This document shows, piece by piece, positions 40,799 to 49,811 of a stretch of DNA of 64,000 nt. Below the pieces are notes generated by a model that was given only the letters and a program-made list of their open reading frames with translations, was not told the origin of the DNA and did not search any database. The DNA comes from JAWLHU01 sp041690255 (lineage in GTDB: Bacteria; Bacillota; Sulfobacillia; Symbiobacteriales; Symbiobacteriaceae), in contig JAWLHU010000003.1 in NCBI GenBank assembly GCA_041690255.1, positions 124,001 to 188,000 of the forward strand. The letters are read 5' to 3'. The translations under genes were made by a program, and so were the position numbers. Each line of letters starts with the position of its first letter. Within the stretch, counting starts at the first letter, position 1.

Positions 40799-43108
40799 GT
40801 GAATGAGGCTAATCTGGCTCGCATGGAGTGCCTGCCGGGCGGGCGCTTCGCCCTCCACTTCGCCGGGGGCCGGCTCTCCGGCCTCGCCGCCGCCGTGGAA
40901 CTGGCCGCCGGCCAGGCGCGGCCCCGCCTCGCCTCACACCAGACGATCTGGTCCGGTCCGACCGAAGGGGATCTTCCCATGACCATGGAAGCCCGCCTAC
41001 CGGGTGATCTCGTGCTTGCGCTCACCTGCGACCGGCCCCCTGCCGGCCCCGGACTGCTGCTCACGCTGAGCCTGACCAATGCGAGTACGGAGCGTGTGCG
41101 GGTTCACCGCCTCTTCCCGCTCCTCCTGGACGATGAATCCAGCCTCTCACTCTCGGTGCCATCGACCGCGCGGGAGCGCCGCTGGTCGGTCTACAAGCAG
41201 GGGTATCAGTCCTGGTCCTTCGCCGGCTCGATCCCGCTGGGCACCCCCGACATTCACCCGCGCTTCTTCATGACCCGCCCGGTCCAGGCCGATCCATCCT
41301 GGCCGCTGCCGGCGGAGGGGCAGATTCAATCTGAGATGATGCTGATGCTGGGCTGCCCCGACTGCGATCAGGTTCTCCTGACCGGGTATGTGGATGGCCG
41401 GCAGATGTTCGGCCGCTTTGACCTGACCGCCGGCGCCGACAGCGCCCCCGTGGCCGGGCTGGAGGCCTGGTGCGAGGCCGATGGCCTCGCCCTCGATCCC
41501 GGTGCCTCCCTGACCGCCGAGCCCCTGCTTGTCACCATCGCCCCGGAGCGGGAAGCCCTGGAGGGGTACGCCCGCACCACCGGCCAGCGCATGGCCGCCC
41601 GGGTCCCGGAGCGGAGCCCCACCGTCTGGTGCTCCTGGTACACCTACTACACCCGGGTGACGGAGCAGGACCTGATCGAGGCGACCATCGCCCAGCAGAG
41701 CCGGCACAAGAGCCATCCGGTCAATGTGATCCAGTTGGATGATGGTTACATGCGGGCGGTCGGCGACTGGGAGGAGTGCAACCCCCGGTTCCCACACGGT
41801 CTGGGCTGGCTCTCCAGCCAGATCCGGCAGGCCGGCTTCATCCCCGGCCTCTGGCTGGCCCCCTTCATCGCCCTGCGCCGCAGCCACCTCTTCCAGCAGC
41901 ACAAGGACTGGTTTGTCAAAGGGGTCGATGGCCTCCCCCTGCCCGTCGCCTTTAGCATGGACTGGGGGGATCGCTACTACGCCCTCGACCTGACGCATCC
42001 GGAGGTCCAGGAGTGGCTGGCGAAGCTGGTCCGAACGATGATCGGGCTCGGCTACGGCTACCTGAAGCTGGACTTCCTCTTCGCCGGTGCGATCGACGGC
42101 TTCCGCTACGACCCGCAGGTGACCCGGGTGCAGGCGCTGCGCAAGGGGTTGGAGATCATCCGCGAGGCTGCCGGCGAAGCGACCTTCCTGCTGGGCTGCG
42201 GCTCTCCCCTGCTCCCCGCCGTGGGCCTGGTGGACGCCATGCGGATCGGCCCCGACACCCAGGCCTCCTGGCGCTTCCGCTTCAAGGGGCTGCCGATCCT
42301 GAAGCACGAGCCCGGGGTGCCATCGGCAAGGAACGCCCTGCGCAACACCCTCACCCGCCAGTGGATGCACGGCCACTGGTGGCTCAACGATCCGGACAGC
42401 CAGATCCTGCGCGAGACTGGGACCCATCTGACGGCGGATGAGGTCACCACCCTCCTCCTGAGCGCCACCATGACCGGCGGCCTCTTCTCCTTCTCCGACT
42501 GTGCGGAGCGGCTCGGCGACGAGCGGCTGGAGTGGCTCCGGCGCACCACGCCGCCGGCCCGCCCCTGGCTCGAGCCCGTCCGGCTGCTGGGGGAGGAGAT
42601 CCCCTTCCTCTCCACCGGGACCCAGGGAGCCTGGACGCTCGTCCTGGCGGTCAACGCCTCCGATCAGCCCCGCCCACTCCAGTTCACCTGGCAGGAGGTG
42701 GGCCTGGAGCCCCAGACGGTCTGCCACGTGCATGACCAGTGGAGCCATGCCTACCTGGGTACCCGGGTCGGTCAGGTCGACTGCGGCCTGCTCCCGCCGC
42801 ACGGCAGCCGGCTGCTGGCGCTCCGCACAGCCACCGGTGAACCGCAGGCGATCGGCTCTTCCTTCCACGTCAGCCCGGCCCAGGTGATCGTGGCCGAGGA
42901 GCGGGAGGATGGGGCGCTGGTGCTCCGGCTGGGTGAGGGCGCCCGAGGGCGCGGCCAGATCACCCTGGCGGTGCCGCCGCCCTACCAGGCCAGCAAGGCT
43001 CAGGTGGAGGGAGCGAACCTTCTAGGGCAGAAGAGTACTCCTACAAACGGAATGATCCTCGACCTTATGGCGAATCCCGGAGCGATCATCCGAATCGGCT
43101 ATCGCTAG
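40799..43108 (+). CDS. GH36 family alpha-galactosidase
   Basis: A 769-residue glycoside hydrolase of family GH36. The signature WCSWYTYYTRVTE sits ahead of the catalytic domain. The nucleophile is D425 in YLKLDFLFAGA and the acid/base D486 in RIGPDTQASW; CGSPLLPAVGLVDAMR precedes the latter. No signal peptide is seen, so it is probably cytoplasmic and acts on sugar imported by the upstream transporter. GTG 40799 has gaggaggt 8 bases upstream. The next small gene follows its stop by 12 bp. Confidence 0.93.
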   Translation: MNEANLARMECLPGGRFALHFAGGRLSGLAAAVELAAGQARPRLASHQTIWSGPTEGDLPMTMEARLPGDLVLALTCDRPPAGPGLLLTLSLTNASTERVRVHRLFPLLLDDESSLSLSVPSTARERRWSVYKQGYQSWSFAGSIPLGTPDIHPRFFMTRPVQADPSWPLPAEGQIQSEMMLMLGCPDCDQVLLTGYVDGRQMFGRFDLTAGADSAPVAGLEAWCEADGLALDPGASLTAEPLLVTIAPEREALEGYARTTGQRMAARVPERSPTVWCSWYTYYTRVTEQDLIEATIAQQSRHKSHPVNVIQLDDGYMRAVGDWEECNPRFPHGLGWLSSQIRQAGFIPGLWLAPFIALRRSHLFQQHKDWFVKGVDGLPLPVAFSMDWGDRYYALDLTHPEVQEWLAKLVRTMIGLGYGYLKLDFLFAGAIDGFRYDPQVTRVQALRKGLEIIREAAGEATFLLGCGSPLLPAVGLVDAMRIGPDTQASWRFRFKGLPILKHEPGVPSARNALRNTLTRQWMHGHWWLNDPDSQILRETGTHLTADEVTTLLLSATMTGGLFSFSDCAERLGDERLEWLRRTTPPARPWLEPVRLLGEEIPFLSTGTQGAWTLVLAVNASDQPRPLQFTWQEVGLEPQTVCHVHDQWSHAYLGTRVGQVDCGLLPPHGSRLLALRTATGEPQAIGSSFHVSPAQVIVAEEREDGALVLRLGEGARGRGQITLAVPPPYQASKAQVEGANLLGQKSTPTNGMILDLMANPGAIIRIGYR

Positions 43109-43120
43109 GAGTGAGTGCGT

Positions 43121-43603
43121 TTGGCAGGTGTTACCGGACGGGTTGGGGGCGCCTGGGCGGGCTATGACCTCGAGTGTACCTTCGATCAGGGCTCTCTCAC
43201 CGGCCGGATGGGCGGGCGCTTTTCGGGCAAGGATCTCAATTTCTCGTTCGATGGGGTCAATCTGACCGGCCGCTGGGGTGGCTCGTTTGATGGCAAGGAT
43301 CTGTATGCGACCTTCGCCGACGGAACCCTGACCGGGCGGATGGGCGGCGGGACCTTCGGCTGGGACCTGAACCTGGCCTGCGACGGGTCCAAAGTGACCG
43401 GTCGCATTGGCGGCCCCACGTTCGGAGCCGACATGAACCTCTCATGTGATCCCGCCGGCAGCCTGTTGGGTCGGGTCGGCGGTCAGATCTTCGGCAAGGA
43501 TGTCAACCTCCATGTCGACGGCCTGCCCTGGCTGGTGGCGGCGGCCGTGGCAGCGGCTGTCTACTACCAGCTCCATCTGAATCAGTCCCGGAACAACAGT
43601 TAG
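43121..43603 (+). CDS. Protein of six GxLTGRxGG repeats, unknown
   Basis: A 160-residue protein almost wholly built of about six units of 22-24 residues with the consensus xLTGRxGGxFxGKDLNxxxDG (for example SLTGRMGGRFSGKDLNFSFD, TLTGRMGGGTFGWDLNLACD). It ends in a hydrophobic stretch (LPWLVAAAVAAAVYYQLHL) that could be a membrane anchor. The regular Gly/Asp spacing suggests a beta-solenoid or stacked strands. TTG 43121 has aggag 8 bases upstream. It closes the transporter/alpha-galactosidase operon, and its stop overlaps that of the convergent regulator gene. Confidence 0.75.
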   Translation: MAGVTGRVGGAWAGYDLECTFDQGSLTGRMGGRFSGKDLNFSFDGVNLTGRWGGSFDGKDLYATFADGTLTGRMGGGTFGWDLNLACDGSKVTGRIGGPTFGADMNLSCDPAGSLLGRVGGQIFGKDVNLHVDGLPWLVAAAVAAAVYYQLHLNQSRNNS

Positions 43604-44760
43604 CGAGCACCCTCGGGCGGGTTCGCCGGCTCCACCAGATCGACCACGTGACCGGTCTGGCTCGTGTCGTAGCCGCCGAGCAGCTGCAACTGCGCCCGCA
43701 CCCGCCGGTGCCCAAGCGTGCTGATCAGTTGCTGGACCGGCTCCTCCTCCATGTAACTCTGTGGGATGGCGATATCGTACCGGGCCTGGTGCCAGGGTAC
43801 GAAGTCCAATCCCAGCGAGGCGGCAACCGCTCTGGCCGTCACTCCCGCGTCGGCTCTCCCCTCGGCCACGGCTGTGGCCACCTCGATATGCCCGCGGGCG
43901 AGATCCTCGTAGCCCCGTACCGCCGCGGGCGGCACATGGGCCCGACTCAGCATGCGATCCAGGAGCTGGCGAGAGCCGGCTCCCTCTTCGCGATTGATGA
44001 TCACCACGCCCTCCTGTGCCAGGTCTGCGGCCCCGATCAGCCCCTTCGGGTTCCCGGGCGGAACGACGAGCCCCTCCTCCCAGACCCCCAGGTTGACCAG
44101 CAGCACGGTCCGGTCGGGCAGGGCCTGGCGGACGAATGGCGTGTTGAACGAATCGCTCCGGTCATCGTACAGATGAACGCCCGCGGCATGCACCTCGCCC
44201 CGGGCCAGCCGCTCCAGCGCCTCCGTGCTGTTCGCGAAAGTCCAGAAGACCCGGAGGCCGGGATTCCAGCGCTCGGCTGCCCTTGCCCAGAGCGACAGAG
44301 CAGGCGTGCAGCCGGCCACTGCGACCGAGCGGAGAAGCGCCTCGGGGTCATCCAGCGTGCGGATTCGCATCTGATCAGCCACGCCGTCCCAGTCTCCGTC
44401 GCCATCGATCGGGAGCATCTCCCACCGGTAGCCGCTCCCGCCCATGAGGGAGTGGGCGACCCAGCGGCCGTCCACCCGTGCCAGGGCCATGCGCTGCCCC
44501 TGGCCTGCGGGCACGCCGGTGGCGGGGATCGCTTCGACGACCGGCGGCTCCTCCTCCAGCCAGAACAGATCCTCGACACGGCGGCCCAGGGCCTTTGCCA
44601 GCCGCAGGGCCACGGTCGCGGACGGCGCGTACTGACCCGCCTCCACCGCACCGATGGTCTGGCGTGTCACTCGGGCCCGGCCGGCGAGGTCCTGCTGGCT
44701 CATGCCCAACCGGGTCCGGGTCTGCCGCAGGTTATTCTGCAGAGAACGTTCCTGGCTCAT
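43600..44760 (-). CDS. XRE-type regulator with periplasmic-binding-protein-like domain (molybdate operon)
   Basis: A 386-residue regulator. Residues about 1-65 are an XRE helix-turn-helix (TRTRLGMSQQDLAGRARVTR). The remainder is a PBP-type ligand domain (blocks VFWTFANSTEALERL, GEVHAAGVHLY, VNREEGAGSRQLLDRML, EGRADAGVTARAVA) as seen in regulators fused to substrate-binding folds. ATG 44760 has gggaggagc directly upstream. It overlaps modC by 29 bp and is last in the modABC operon, so it probably senses molybdate or tungstate. No ModE-type regulator is present. Confidence 0.85.
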   Translation of the reverse strand: MSQERSLQNNLRQTRTRLGMSQQDLAGRARVTRQTIGAVEAGQYAPSATVALRLAKALGRRVEDLFWLEEEPPVVEAIPATGVPAGQGQRMALARVDGRWVAHSLMGGSGYRWEMLPIDGDGDWDGVADQMRIRTLDDPEALLRSVAVAGCTPALSLWARAAERWNPGLRVFWTFANSTEALERLARGEVHAAGVHLYDDRSDSFNTPFVRQALPDRTVLLVNLGVWEEGLVVPPGNPKGLIGAADLAQEGVVIINREEGAGSRQLLDRMLSRAHVPPAAVRGYEDLARGHIEVATAVAEGRADAGVTARAVAASLGLDFVPWHQARYDIAIPQSYMEEEPVQQLISTLGHRRVRAQLQLLGGYDTSQTGHVVDLVEPANPPEGAR

Positions 44761-45895
44761 GCTCCTCCCTCCCTTCGTTGCCATGCAACGGCTCCGGCGC
44801 CGCGAAGACGAGGAGATAGGCGGGGTGCAGTGCGACCTCCCAGCGCTTCTCCGTCGCCATCCCCAGGCGTTCGTATACATAGGACGGGATGACGACCCGG
44901 AGATCCGGCACCGGTTCACCAGAGCCCGTTGGCTCAGGCCGGAAGCGGAGCACCAAGTCCCCGCCGTACATAAGCTCATCCAGAATCCGCCCCGGGATCA
45001 CTGTCCCTGATCGCCCCGAGCGGTCCATATCCTTCCGCACGAGCATCACGTGCTCTGGTCGAATGGCGCAGATCACGGACTGACCCACCCGAAACGGGGT
45101 CTCCGGTGCCAGGAGATCCAAGCCGCAGGCCCGGATCCGGGTCGAGCCGTTCCCCGTCTCGATCACCACCCCGGGGATCTCGTTGGTGAACCCCACCTGC
45201 GCCGCCACACCCATGGAGTACGGCTTCCCGTAGACCTGATCGCGCGGGCCAACCTGGAGAATCCGGCCCGCCTGGTAGACGGCGATCGTCCGGCTCAGGG
45301 CGTATGCCTCCTCCAGCTGATGGGTGACCAGCAGGGTGGGCACTGGCAGTTCCCGGAGCAGTTCCATCAACTGTCCGTGCAGTTCCTGGCGGATCGACTG
45401 GTCAAGGGCGGCGAACGGCTCATCCAGCAGCAGGATATCGGGCCGGGTGACGAGCGCCCGGGCGAGGGCGACACGCTGCTGCTGCCCGCCCGAAAGCTGC
45501 GCCGGCCGGCGTCGCTCCAGGCCGGTCAGCCGGACCGCGGCGATCGCATCGGCCACCCGCTGCTCCCGTTCGTCCCGGGGCAGCCGGTGGAGCCCATAGG
45601 CAATGTTGGCCGCGACCGTCATGTGCGGGAAGAGGGCGTAGTTCTGGAAGAGGTAGCCTACCCGCCGCTCCTGGGGCGGCAGGTTGATTCTCTTTTCGGC
45701 ATGGTAGACCGTCCGATCCCCGATCTGGATCTCGCCGGAGTCCGGGGTCATGAGGCCTGCGATCGCCTGCATGGTCAGGCTCTTCCCCGAACCGGAGGGG
45801 CCAAACAGAGCGGTTACGTGGTCATCGACCCGCAGGTCAATGGAGAGGTGGAAGCTCCCCAGTCGCTTCTCGATCTGACAGATCAGCAGACTCAC
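44732..45895 (-). CDS. modC: Molybdate ABC transporter ATP-binding protein
   Basis: The ATPase of a molybdate importer. Walker A is FGPSGSGKSLTMQ, the signature LSGGQQQRVALARAL and Walker B ILLLDEPFAALD. The C-terminal third (about 230-387) carries TOBE-like domains (NEIPGVVIETGNGSTRIRAC, VICAIRPEHV), which bind oxyanion in ModC. The start is unsure: GTG 45895 sits close behind aaggagg, and CTG 45886 is better spaced. It overlaps modB by 4 bases and the regulator by 29. Confidence 0.93.
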   Translation of the reverse strand: MSLLICQIEKRLGSFHLSIDLRVDDHVTALFGPSGSGKSLTMQAIAGLMTPDSGEIQIGDRTVYHAEKRINLPPQERRVGYLFQNYALFPHMTVAANIAYGLHRLPRDEREQRVADAIAAVRLTGLERRRPAQLSGGQQQRVALARALVTRPDILLLDEPFAALDQSIRQELHGQLMELLRELPVPTLLVTHQLEEAYALSRTIAVYQAGRILQVGPRDQVYGKPYSMGVAAQVGFTNEIPGVVIETGNGSTRIRACGLDLLAPETPFRVGQSVICAIRPEHVMLVRKDMDRSGRSGTVIPGRILDELMYGGDLVLRFRPEPTGSGEPVPDLRVVIPSYVYERLGMATEKRWEVALHPAYLLVFAAPEPLHGNEGREEHEPGTFSAE

Positions 45896-46557
45896 CACCT
45901 CCTTCCACCGGCCACGCGGGTGAGCACCACCAACACCGCCACGCTGATCAGGCTGATCAGCAGGACCAGGAGGTTGGCCAGCGAGTTGTTCCCCGCCTGA
46001 ACGGCGTCGTAGATTGCGACCGAGAGCGTCTGCGTCCGACCGGGAATATTGCCGGCCACCATAAGCGTCGCCCCGAACTCGCCCATGGCGCGCGTAAAGG
46101 CCAGCACGGTTCCCGCAAGGATTCCGTGCCAGGCCAGCGGGACGGTTACGGTCATGAAGATCGCGAACTCGGACCGGCCCAAGGTGCGGGCCGCTGCCTC
46201 CAGGGTCGGATCGACCGCCTCAAAGGCGGCCTGCACCGACCGGATCACCAGGGGAACGGCCACCACCGTGGCGGCCAGCACAGCCGCCTGCCAGGTGAAG
46301 ACCAGGGTGATCCCCCAGCCCTCGAGGAGGCGACCGATCGGACTCTGCCGGCCGATGACCAGCAGGAGGTAGTACCCGAGAACGGTGGGCGGGAGGACCA
46401 TGGGCAGGGTGGTGACCGCCGAGATCAGGTTGTGCGCCGGGAGCCGTCTCCGGGCCAGCAGGAAGGCCAGCGGAACGCCCAGCAGCAGCGAGCTGAGGGT
46501 GGCCAGAACCGCCACCTTCAGGGAGAGGAAGACCGGAAACCAGTCAGCAGCCTGCAT
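45892..46557 (-). CDS. modB: Molybdate ABC transporter permease
   Basis: A 221-residue permease with about five or six membrane helices. The binding-protein-dependent EAA loop reads EAAARTLGRSEFAIFMTVTVPLA, and AFTRAMGEFGATLMVAGN is the typical ModB segment. It starts 6 bp after the end of modA, with only a weak ribosome binding site, so translation may be coupled. Confidence 0.95.
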   Translation of the reverse strand: MQAADWFPVFLSLKVAVLATLSSLLLGVPLAFLLARRRLPAHNLISAVTTLPMVLPPTVLGYYLLLVIGRQSPIGRLLEGWGITLVFTWQAAVLAATVVAVPLVIRSVQAAFEAVDPTLEAAARTLGRSEFAIFMTVTVPLAWHGILAGTVLAFTRAMGEFGATLMVAGNIPGRTQTLSVAIYDAVQAGNNSLANLLVLLISLISVAVLVVLTRVAGGRRW

Positions 46558-46563
46558 GACGGC

Positions 46564-47367
46564 TTACCGCGGCGGCGACTGGAAGCCGTACTTCTGCATG
46601 ATCGCCTGGCCCTCCGGCCCCATGACAAAGGTGGCAAACGCCCGAGCTTCCTGCTCTCTCGGGCTCCCCTTGATCACGCCCAGCGCCTGAATGATCGGCG
46701 CATGGAGGGCATCATCGATCAGGGTGTAGCTGATCTCGGGCACCTCCGCAATGGAGAGGGCGATCACGCCGGCCTCGGCATTACCGGTCTGGACGAACTG
46801 CAGGGCCTGGCGGATGTTCTCACCAAGGACTAACTTTGGCTGGATCTCGTCCCAGATCCCGGCTTTGATCATCGCCTGCTTGGCAGCAAGGCCGTAAGGG
46901 GCATGGTCCGGGTTTGCGATCGCCACATGCTTGACCTGTGGATCGAGCAAGTCCTCCAAGCGCTTGACCTCCAGGCCGGACGCCTTGCCGGCCGCCACCA
47001 CAATGCGGCCCACGGCGTAGTGCTTTTGGGTCTCGGCAATAATGAAGCCCTTCTCCCGCAGGCCGTCCACCAGTTTGACATCGGCGCCGGCAAAGAGGTC
47101 GACGGGCGCGCCGTTCTCCACCTGCTGCCCCAGGCTTCCCGTGGAACCAAAGGTGAAGGTGACCTTCTCCCCGGTCTCCGCTTCGAACCGCTTGCCGATC
47201 TCGGCAAAGGCGAACTGCAGGTCAGATGCAGCGGCGATCGTCAGGGGGCGGGTGGGAGACGGTGATGCAGGAGGGGCCGCCTGGTCCCCGGGTGCCCGGG
47301 GGCTGGAACAGGCGCCGGTGAGAAGGAGAGCGGCGAGGAGGAGCATGACTTTGGGGAGCGACCGCAT
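46564..47367 (-). CDS. modA: Molybdate ABC transporter substrate-binding lipoprotein
   Basis: A 267-residue extracellular lipoprotein that captures molybdate or tungstate. The signal peptide ends in the lipobox LLTGAC (C20). Conserved ModA blocks are LTIAAASDLQFAFAEIG, FTFGSTGSLGQQVENGAPVD, LFAGAD and HVAIANPDHAPYGLAAKQA. ATG 47367 has aaggaaggg upstream. It heads modABC plus the regulator. Confidence 0.95.
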   Translation of the reverse strand: MRSLPKVMLLLAALLLTGACSSPRAPGDQAAPPASPSPTRPLTIAAASDLQFAFAEIGKRFEAETGEKVTFTFGSTGSLGQQVENGAPVDLFAGADVKLVDGLREKGFIIAETQKHYAVGRIVVAAGKASGLEVKRLEDLLDPQVKHVAIANPDHAPYGLAAKQAMIKAGIWDEIQPKLVLGENIRQALQFVQTGNAEAGVIALSIAEVPEISYTLIDDALHAPIIQALGVIKGSPREQEARAFATFVMGPEGQAIMQKYGFQSPPR

Positions 47368-47487
47368 GGGAGAACACCCTTCCTTACCTGTGTAGGAGTA
47401 TCCTGTGCGCAAGAATACCATACATCAGGAAAGAATTCATGCCCCTTTGGTACCACTTCGCGACTAAGTTGCCCGCCTGAGCCCTCA

Positions 47488-48708
47488 CTACCGAGCCGGA
47501 TTGACCGGCTCCCCTGAGCTCCAGAGCTTCACCTCCGGGCTTCCCACCGCCTGCACGGTGGTGTCGGCCCAGACCGCCTTCAGCCGCTCGTAGTCGGCTG
47601 CGGTGATAAACGGATCCTTCCCCGCTTCGTAGTCCCGCATCGCCTGCTCCACGGCGACGACACGGAAGCGCTTGAGCCCATCCACCGTGTATGGATGAAC
47701 CCAGGTCGGTACAAAGGAGAGCTTCTCGATCATGGTCACCTCGTTCTCCTTGACCAGATCGATCAGGAGCATCAGGCCGGCTTCCTTATAGAGCCCCTCC
47801 TGATTGGAGATGAAGTTCCCCTCGCTGAAGATCACGGCGCGAGGCAGGTCCCGGCCGAACTCGTCGGTCACCTGCCGCCACTCGATCCGCTGGATCACGT
47901 GCGGATGATCGCCAAGGATGATATCGGCCCCGGCGTTCAGGGCCAGATCCACATATCGCTTCTGCTCCTCGTTCGGCTCCCGGGCGTACTCATCGCCAAA
48001 GTGGAGGGCGACCGCGACCAGGTCGACGTCGGGCAGTTGCCGGGCCCGCCGTATGTCGGCGGGGATCCGCTCCGGGTCGAGCATGTTGACCGACCAGGGT
48101 TGGGGCAGGGGAACGCCGTTGGTGCCGTATGTATAGGCCAGGAGCGCCATTTTAATCCCCGGGGTGACCTCCGCCACCAGGATCTGCTCCCGCTCCTCTG
48201 CGGTCCGGTTCGTGCCGGTGTGCGGCAGGCCGGCCCGCTCCAGCGCCTCACTGGTCTGGATCAGGCCGAACTCGCTGTAGTCGAGGGAGTGGTTGTTGGC
48301 GTGAGTGACAACATCGAACCCGATCTGCTTGATATCCCGTGCGAACTCGGGGGGCGTGTTGAAGGAAGGATACCCCGACCAGGGGTAATCCGTACCGGTC
48401 AGTGTCGTCTCCAGGTTGGCGATCGCCAGGTCGGCCCCCTCGATCCAGGGACGGACCGGCTCGAAGAGCGGGGTGAAGTCCCACGTGTCCTCGCCCGTCT
48501 GCGATGTCGAGACGAGCGGCAGGTGCATGAGCAGGTCGCCGACGGCCAGGATCCGTGCGCGGACCGGCGGCGGGGGCGGTGGCTCCTTCTCTTCCTCGAT
48601 CGGAGGTGGAGCAGGCGCGGGCTGGATGGTAGGTGCGGCTGTGCAGGCGGTCAGTGTCAAGAGCAGGGTGATTCCGCCAATGATGCGAGCGAGGCGTGTG
48701 CGTTGCAG
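47488..48708 (-). CDS. CapA family metallophosphatase-like lipoprotein
   Basis: A CapA/PGA_cap protein, calcineurin-like fold, named for poly-gamma-glutamate synthesis. Motifs AVGDLLMH, ANLETTLTG, HANNHSLDYSEFGL and GDHPHVIQRIEW hold the metal-site residues. A Pro/Glu-rich linker precedes the domain. The start is uncertain: CTG 48708 (LQRTRLARII) behind gggggagagg gives a proper lipoprotein signal with lipobox LTAC (C22); frames open to 48756 lack a site. The inverted repeat at 48731-48767 would then be in the upstream region. Confidence 0.85.
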   Translation of the reverse strand: MQRTRLARIIGGITLLLTLTACTAAPTIQPAPAPPPIEEEKEPPPPPPVRARILAVGDLLMHLPLVSTSQTGEDTWDFTPLFEPVRPWIEGADLAIANLETTLTGTDYPWSGYPSFNTPPEFARDIKQIGFDVVTHANNHSLDYSEFGLIQTSEALERAGLPHTGTNRTAEEREQILVAEVTPGIKMALLAYTYGTNGVPLPQPWSVNMLDPERIPADIRRARQLPDVDLVAVALHFGDEYAREPNEEQKRYVDLALNAGADIILGDHPHVIQRIEWRQVTDEFGRDLPRAVIFSEGNFISNQEGLYKEAGLMLLIDLVKENEVTMIEKLSFVPTWVHPYTVDGLKRFRVVAVEQAMRDYEAGKDPFITAADYERLKAVWADTTVQAVGSPEVKLWSSGEPVNPAR

Positions 48709-48730
48709 TGTCCTCTCCCCCTTTTTGTTC

Positions 48731-48767
48731 AACCATTTGGATAGACGATCAGTCAATCCAAATGGTT
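48731..48767. promoter_or_regulatory. 12-bp inverted repeat upstream of the capA-like gene
   Basis: The arms aaccatttggat and atccaaatggtt are perfect over 12 bases around a 13-base spacer, in AT-rich sequence. It suits an operator for a dimeric regulator or a leader hairpin of the capA-like gene. Confidence 0.55.
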
Positions 48768-48797
48768 CTGCGAAGAGAGGGATGAGGACACGAAAAA

Positions 48798-48826
48798 GCA
48801 GCCTGGCACCGGGAATGCCAGGCTGC
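48798..48826 (-). terminator. Rho-independent terminator after the 3D-domain gene
   Basis: On the minus strand gcagcctggca / tgccaggctgc pair over 11 bp around a 7-base loop and are followed by TTTTTCG. Confidence 0.9.
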
Positions 48827-48832
48827 GGTCAA

Positions 48833-49243
48833 TCAGATCTTGTGATCGACGGAGAGGTGGAGGTCTCGCATACCCCACTCAAGGGCTTCGGGGACCTCGT
48901 TCATGAAGAGGTCGATCCGGTGGCCGTGGATCGCTCCGCCGGTATCCTCGGCGTACCGGAACCCCCTCAGTTCGTGAATATAAACACGGCTGCCCAGCGG
49001 AATCAATCCCGGATCCACGGCGATAGTCCGCCCCTCCCGGGCGCGTGTGCCCGTGAAGGTGAGGCCGTACTGTGGATGCCCGGGGCGCTTCCCCGTGCTT
49101 TCGGGGCCGCTGGTGTAAGCCGTCGCGGTCACCTTCAGGTCCGGCCTTCCCTGGAAGGCCGGCAGCACGGCTTCGCTCGCCCCGACCACCCCCGGACTCA
49201 CCGCCGTGAGGAGTAGCCCAAGCATGAGCGCTCTTAGCCGCAT
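48833..49243 (-). CDS. 3D-domain protein, probable secreted cell-wall enzyme
   Basis: A 136-residue secreted protein. A signal peptide (LRALMLGLLLTAVSPGVVG) is followed by a 3D domain: VTATAYTSGPESTG, GRTIAVDPGLIPLGSRVYIH, then YAEDTGGAIHGHRIDLFM, which holds the Asp residues of the lytic transglycosylase-like fold (as in RpfB, YocH and MltA). ATG 49243 has aagggagg about 10 bases upstream. It probably trims peptidoglycan. Confidence 0.88.
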   Translation of the reverse strand: MRLRALMLGLLLTAVSPGVVGASEAVLPAFQGRPDLKVTATAYTSGPESTGKRPGHPQYGLTFTGTRAREGRTIAVDPGLIPLGSRVYIHELRGFRYAEDTGGAIHGHRIDLFMNEVPEALEWGMRDLHLSVDHKI

Positions 49244-49445
49244 GGTTCGTATGCCTCCCTTGTGTTTGAGAACGACGGAGTCTGTTTGTAGCTTGCCCGC
49301 GTATGCGATCGTTATGTAACCAAGTTTTGGGCGGCGCTCGGGCGGACCGTGGCGTTTTCGCATTTTTTTCGATCTTATCATGCAGGAATTGACGATTCAG
49401 AGCGAATTGTTGCATGTACGGAAATCACCGAAAGGAGGCCGGTCT

Positions 49446-49748
49446 ATGCAGCAGCCGAACCCACGGGCATCGACTCCCACCGCGCAGGTGAGGCGTGTTT
49501 GGTGGCATGGATTGGTTGCACTGGTCCTTGGCCTGATCAGCATTCCTAGTCTCACCTTCGGCCTCTTCACCGCCATGACCGGCTACATGGGACTGATCCT
49601 GCTGACCGGTGCCGTCGCCTTCGCCGGCGTCGTGATCGGGGCGTACGGCCTGGTGACGAACAACCTCGCCGGCCGGGTGATGGGGGGGTTGGGCCTGCTC
49701 CTCTCCGGATGGGCCCTCTGGACATTCTTCGCCACCATGGTGGTGTAG
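49446..49748 (+). CDS. Small three-helix membrane protein, unknown
   Basis: A 100-residue protein with a Pro/Ser/Thr-rich N-terminus and three hydrophobic segments (LVALVLGLISIPSLTFGLF, LILLTGAVAFAGVVIGAYGL, GGLGLLLSGWALWTFF). ATG 49446 follows aaaggagg by 8 bases. It is divergent from the 3D-domain gene and ends at a terminator. No family is assigned. Confidence 0.75.
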   Translation: MQQPNPRASTPTAQVRRVWWHGLVALVLGLISIPSLTFGLFTAMTGYMGLILLTGAVAFAGVVIGAYGLVTNNLAGRVMGGLGLLLSGWALWTFFATMVV

Positions 49749-49769
49749 GCCAACAACCGAGAGACGTAT

Positions 49770-49801
49770 AGCACCCGGCCGCTCGCCTGCAGCCGGGTGC
49801 T
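49770..49801. terminator. Hairpin terminator
   Basis: agcacccggc / gccgggtgct (10 bp) with a 12-base loop, followed by ctgcttttg on the plus strand. Confidence 0.8.
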
Positions 49802-49811
49802 CTGCTTTTGC

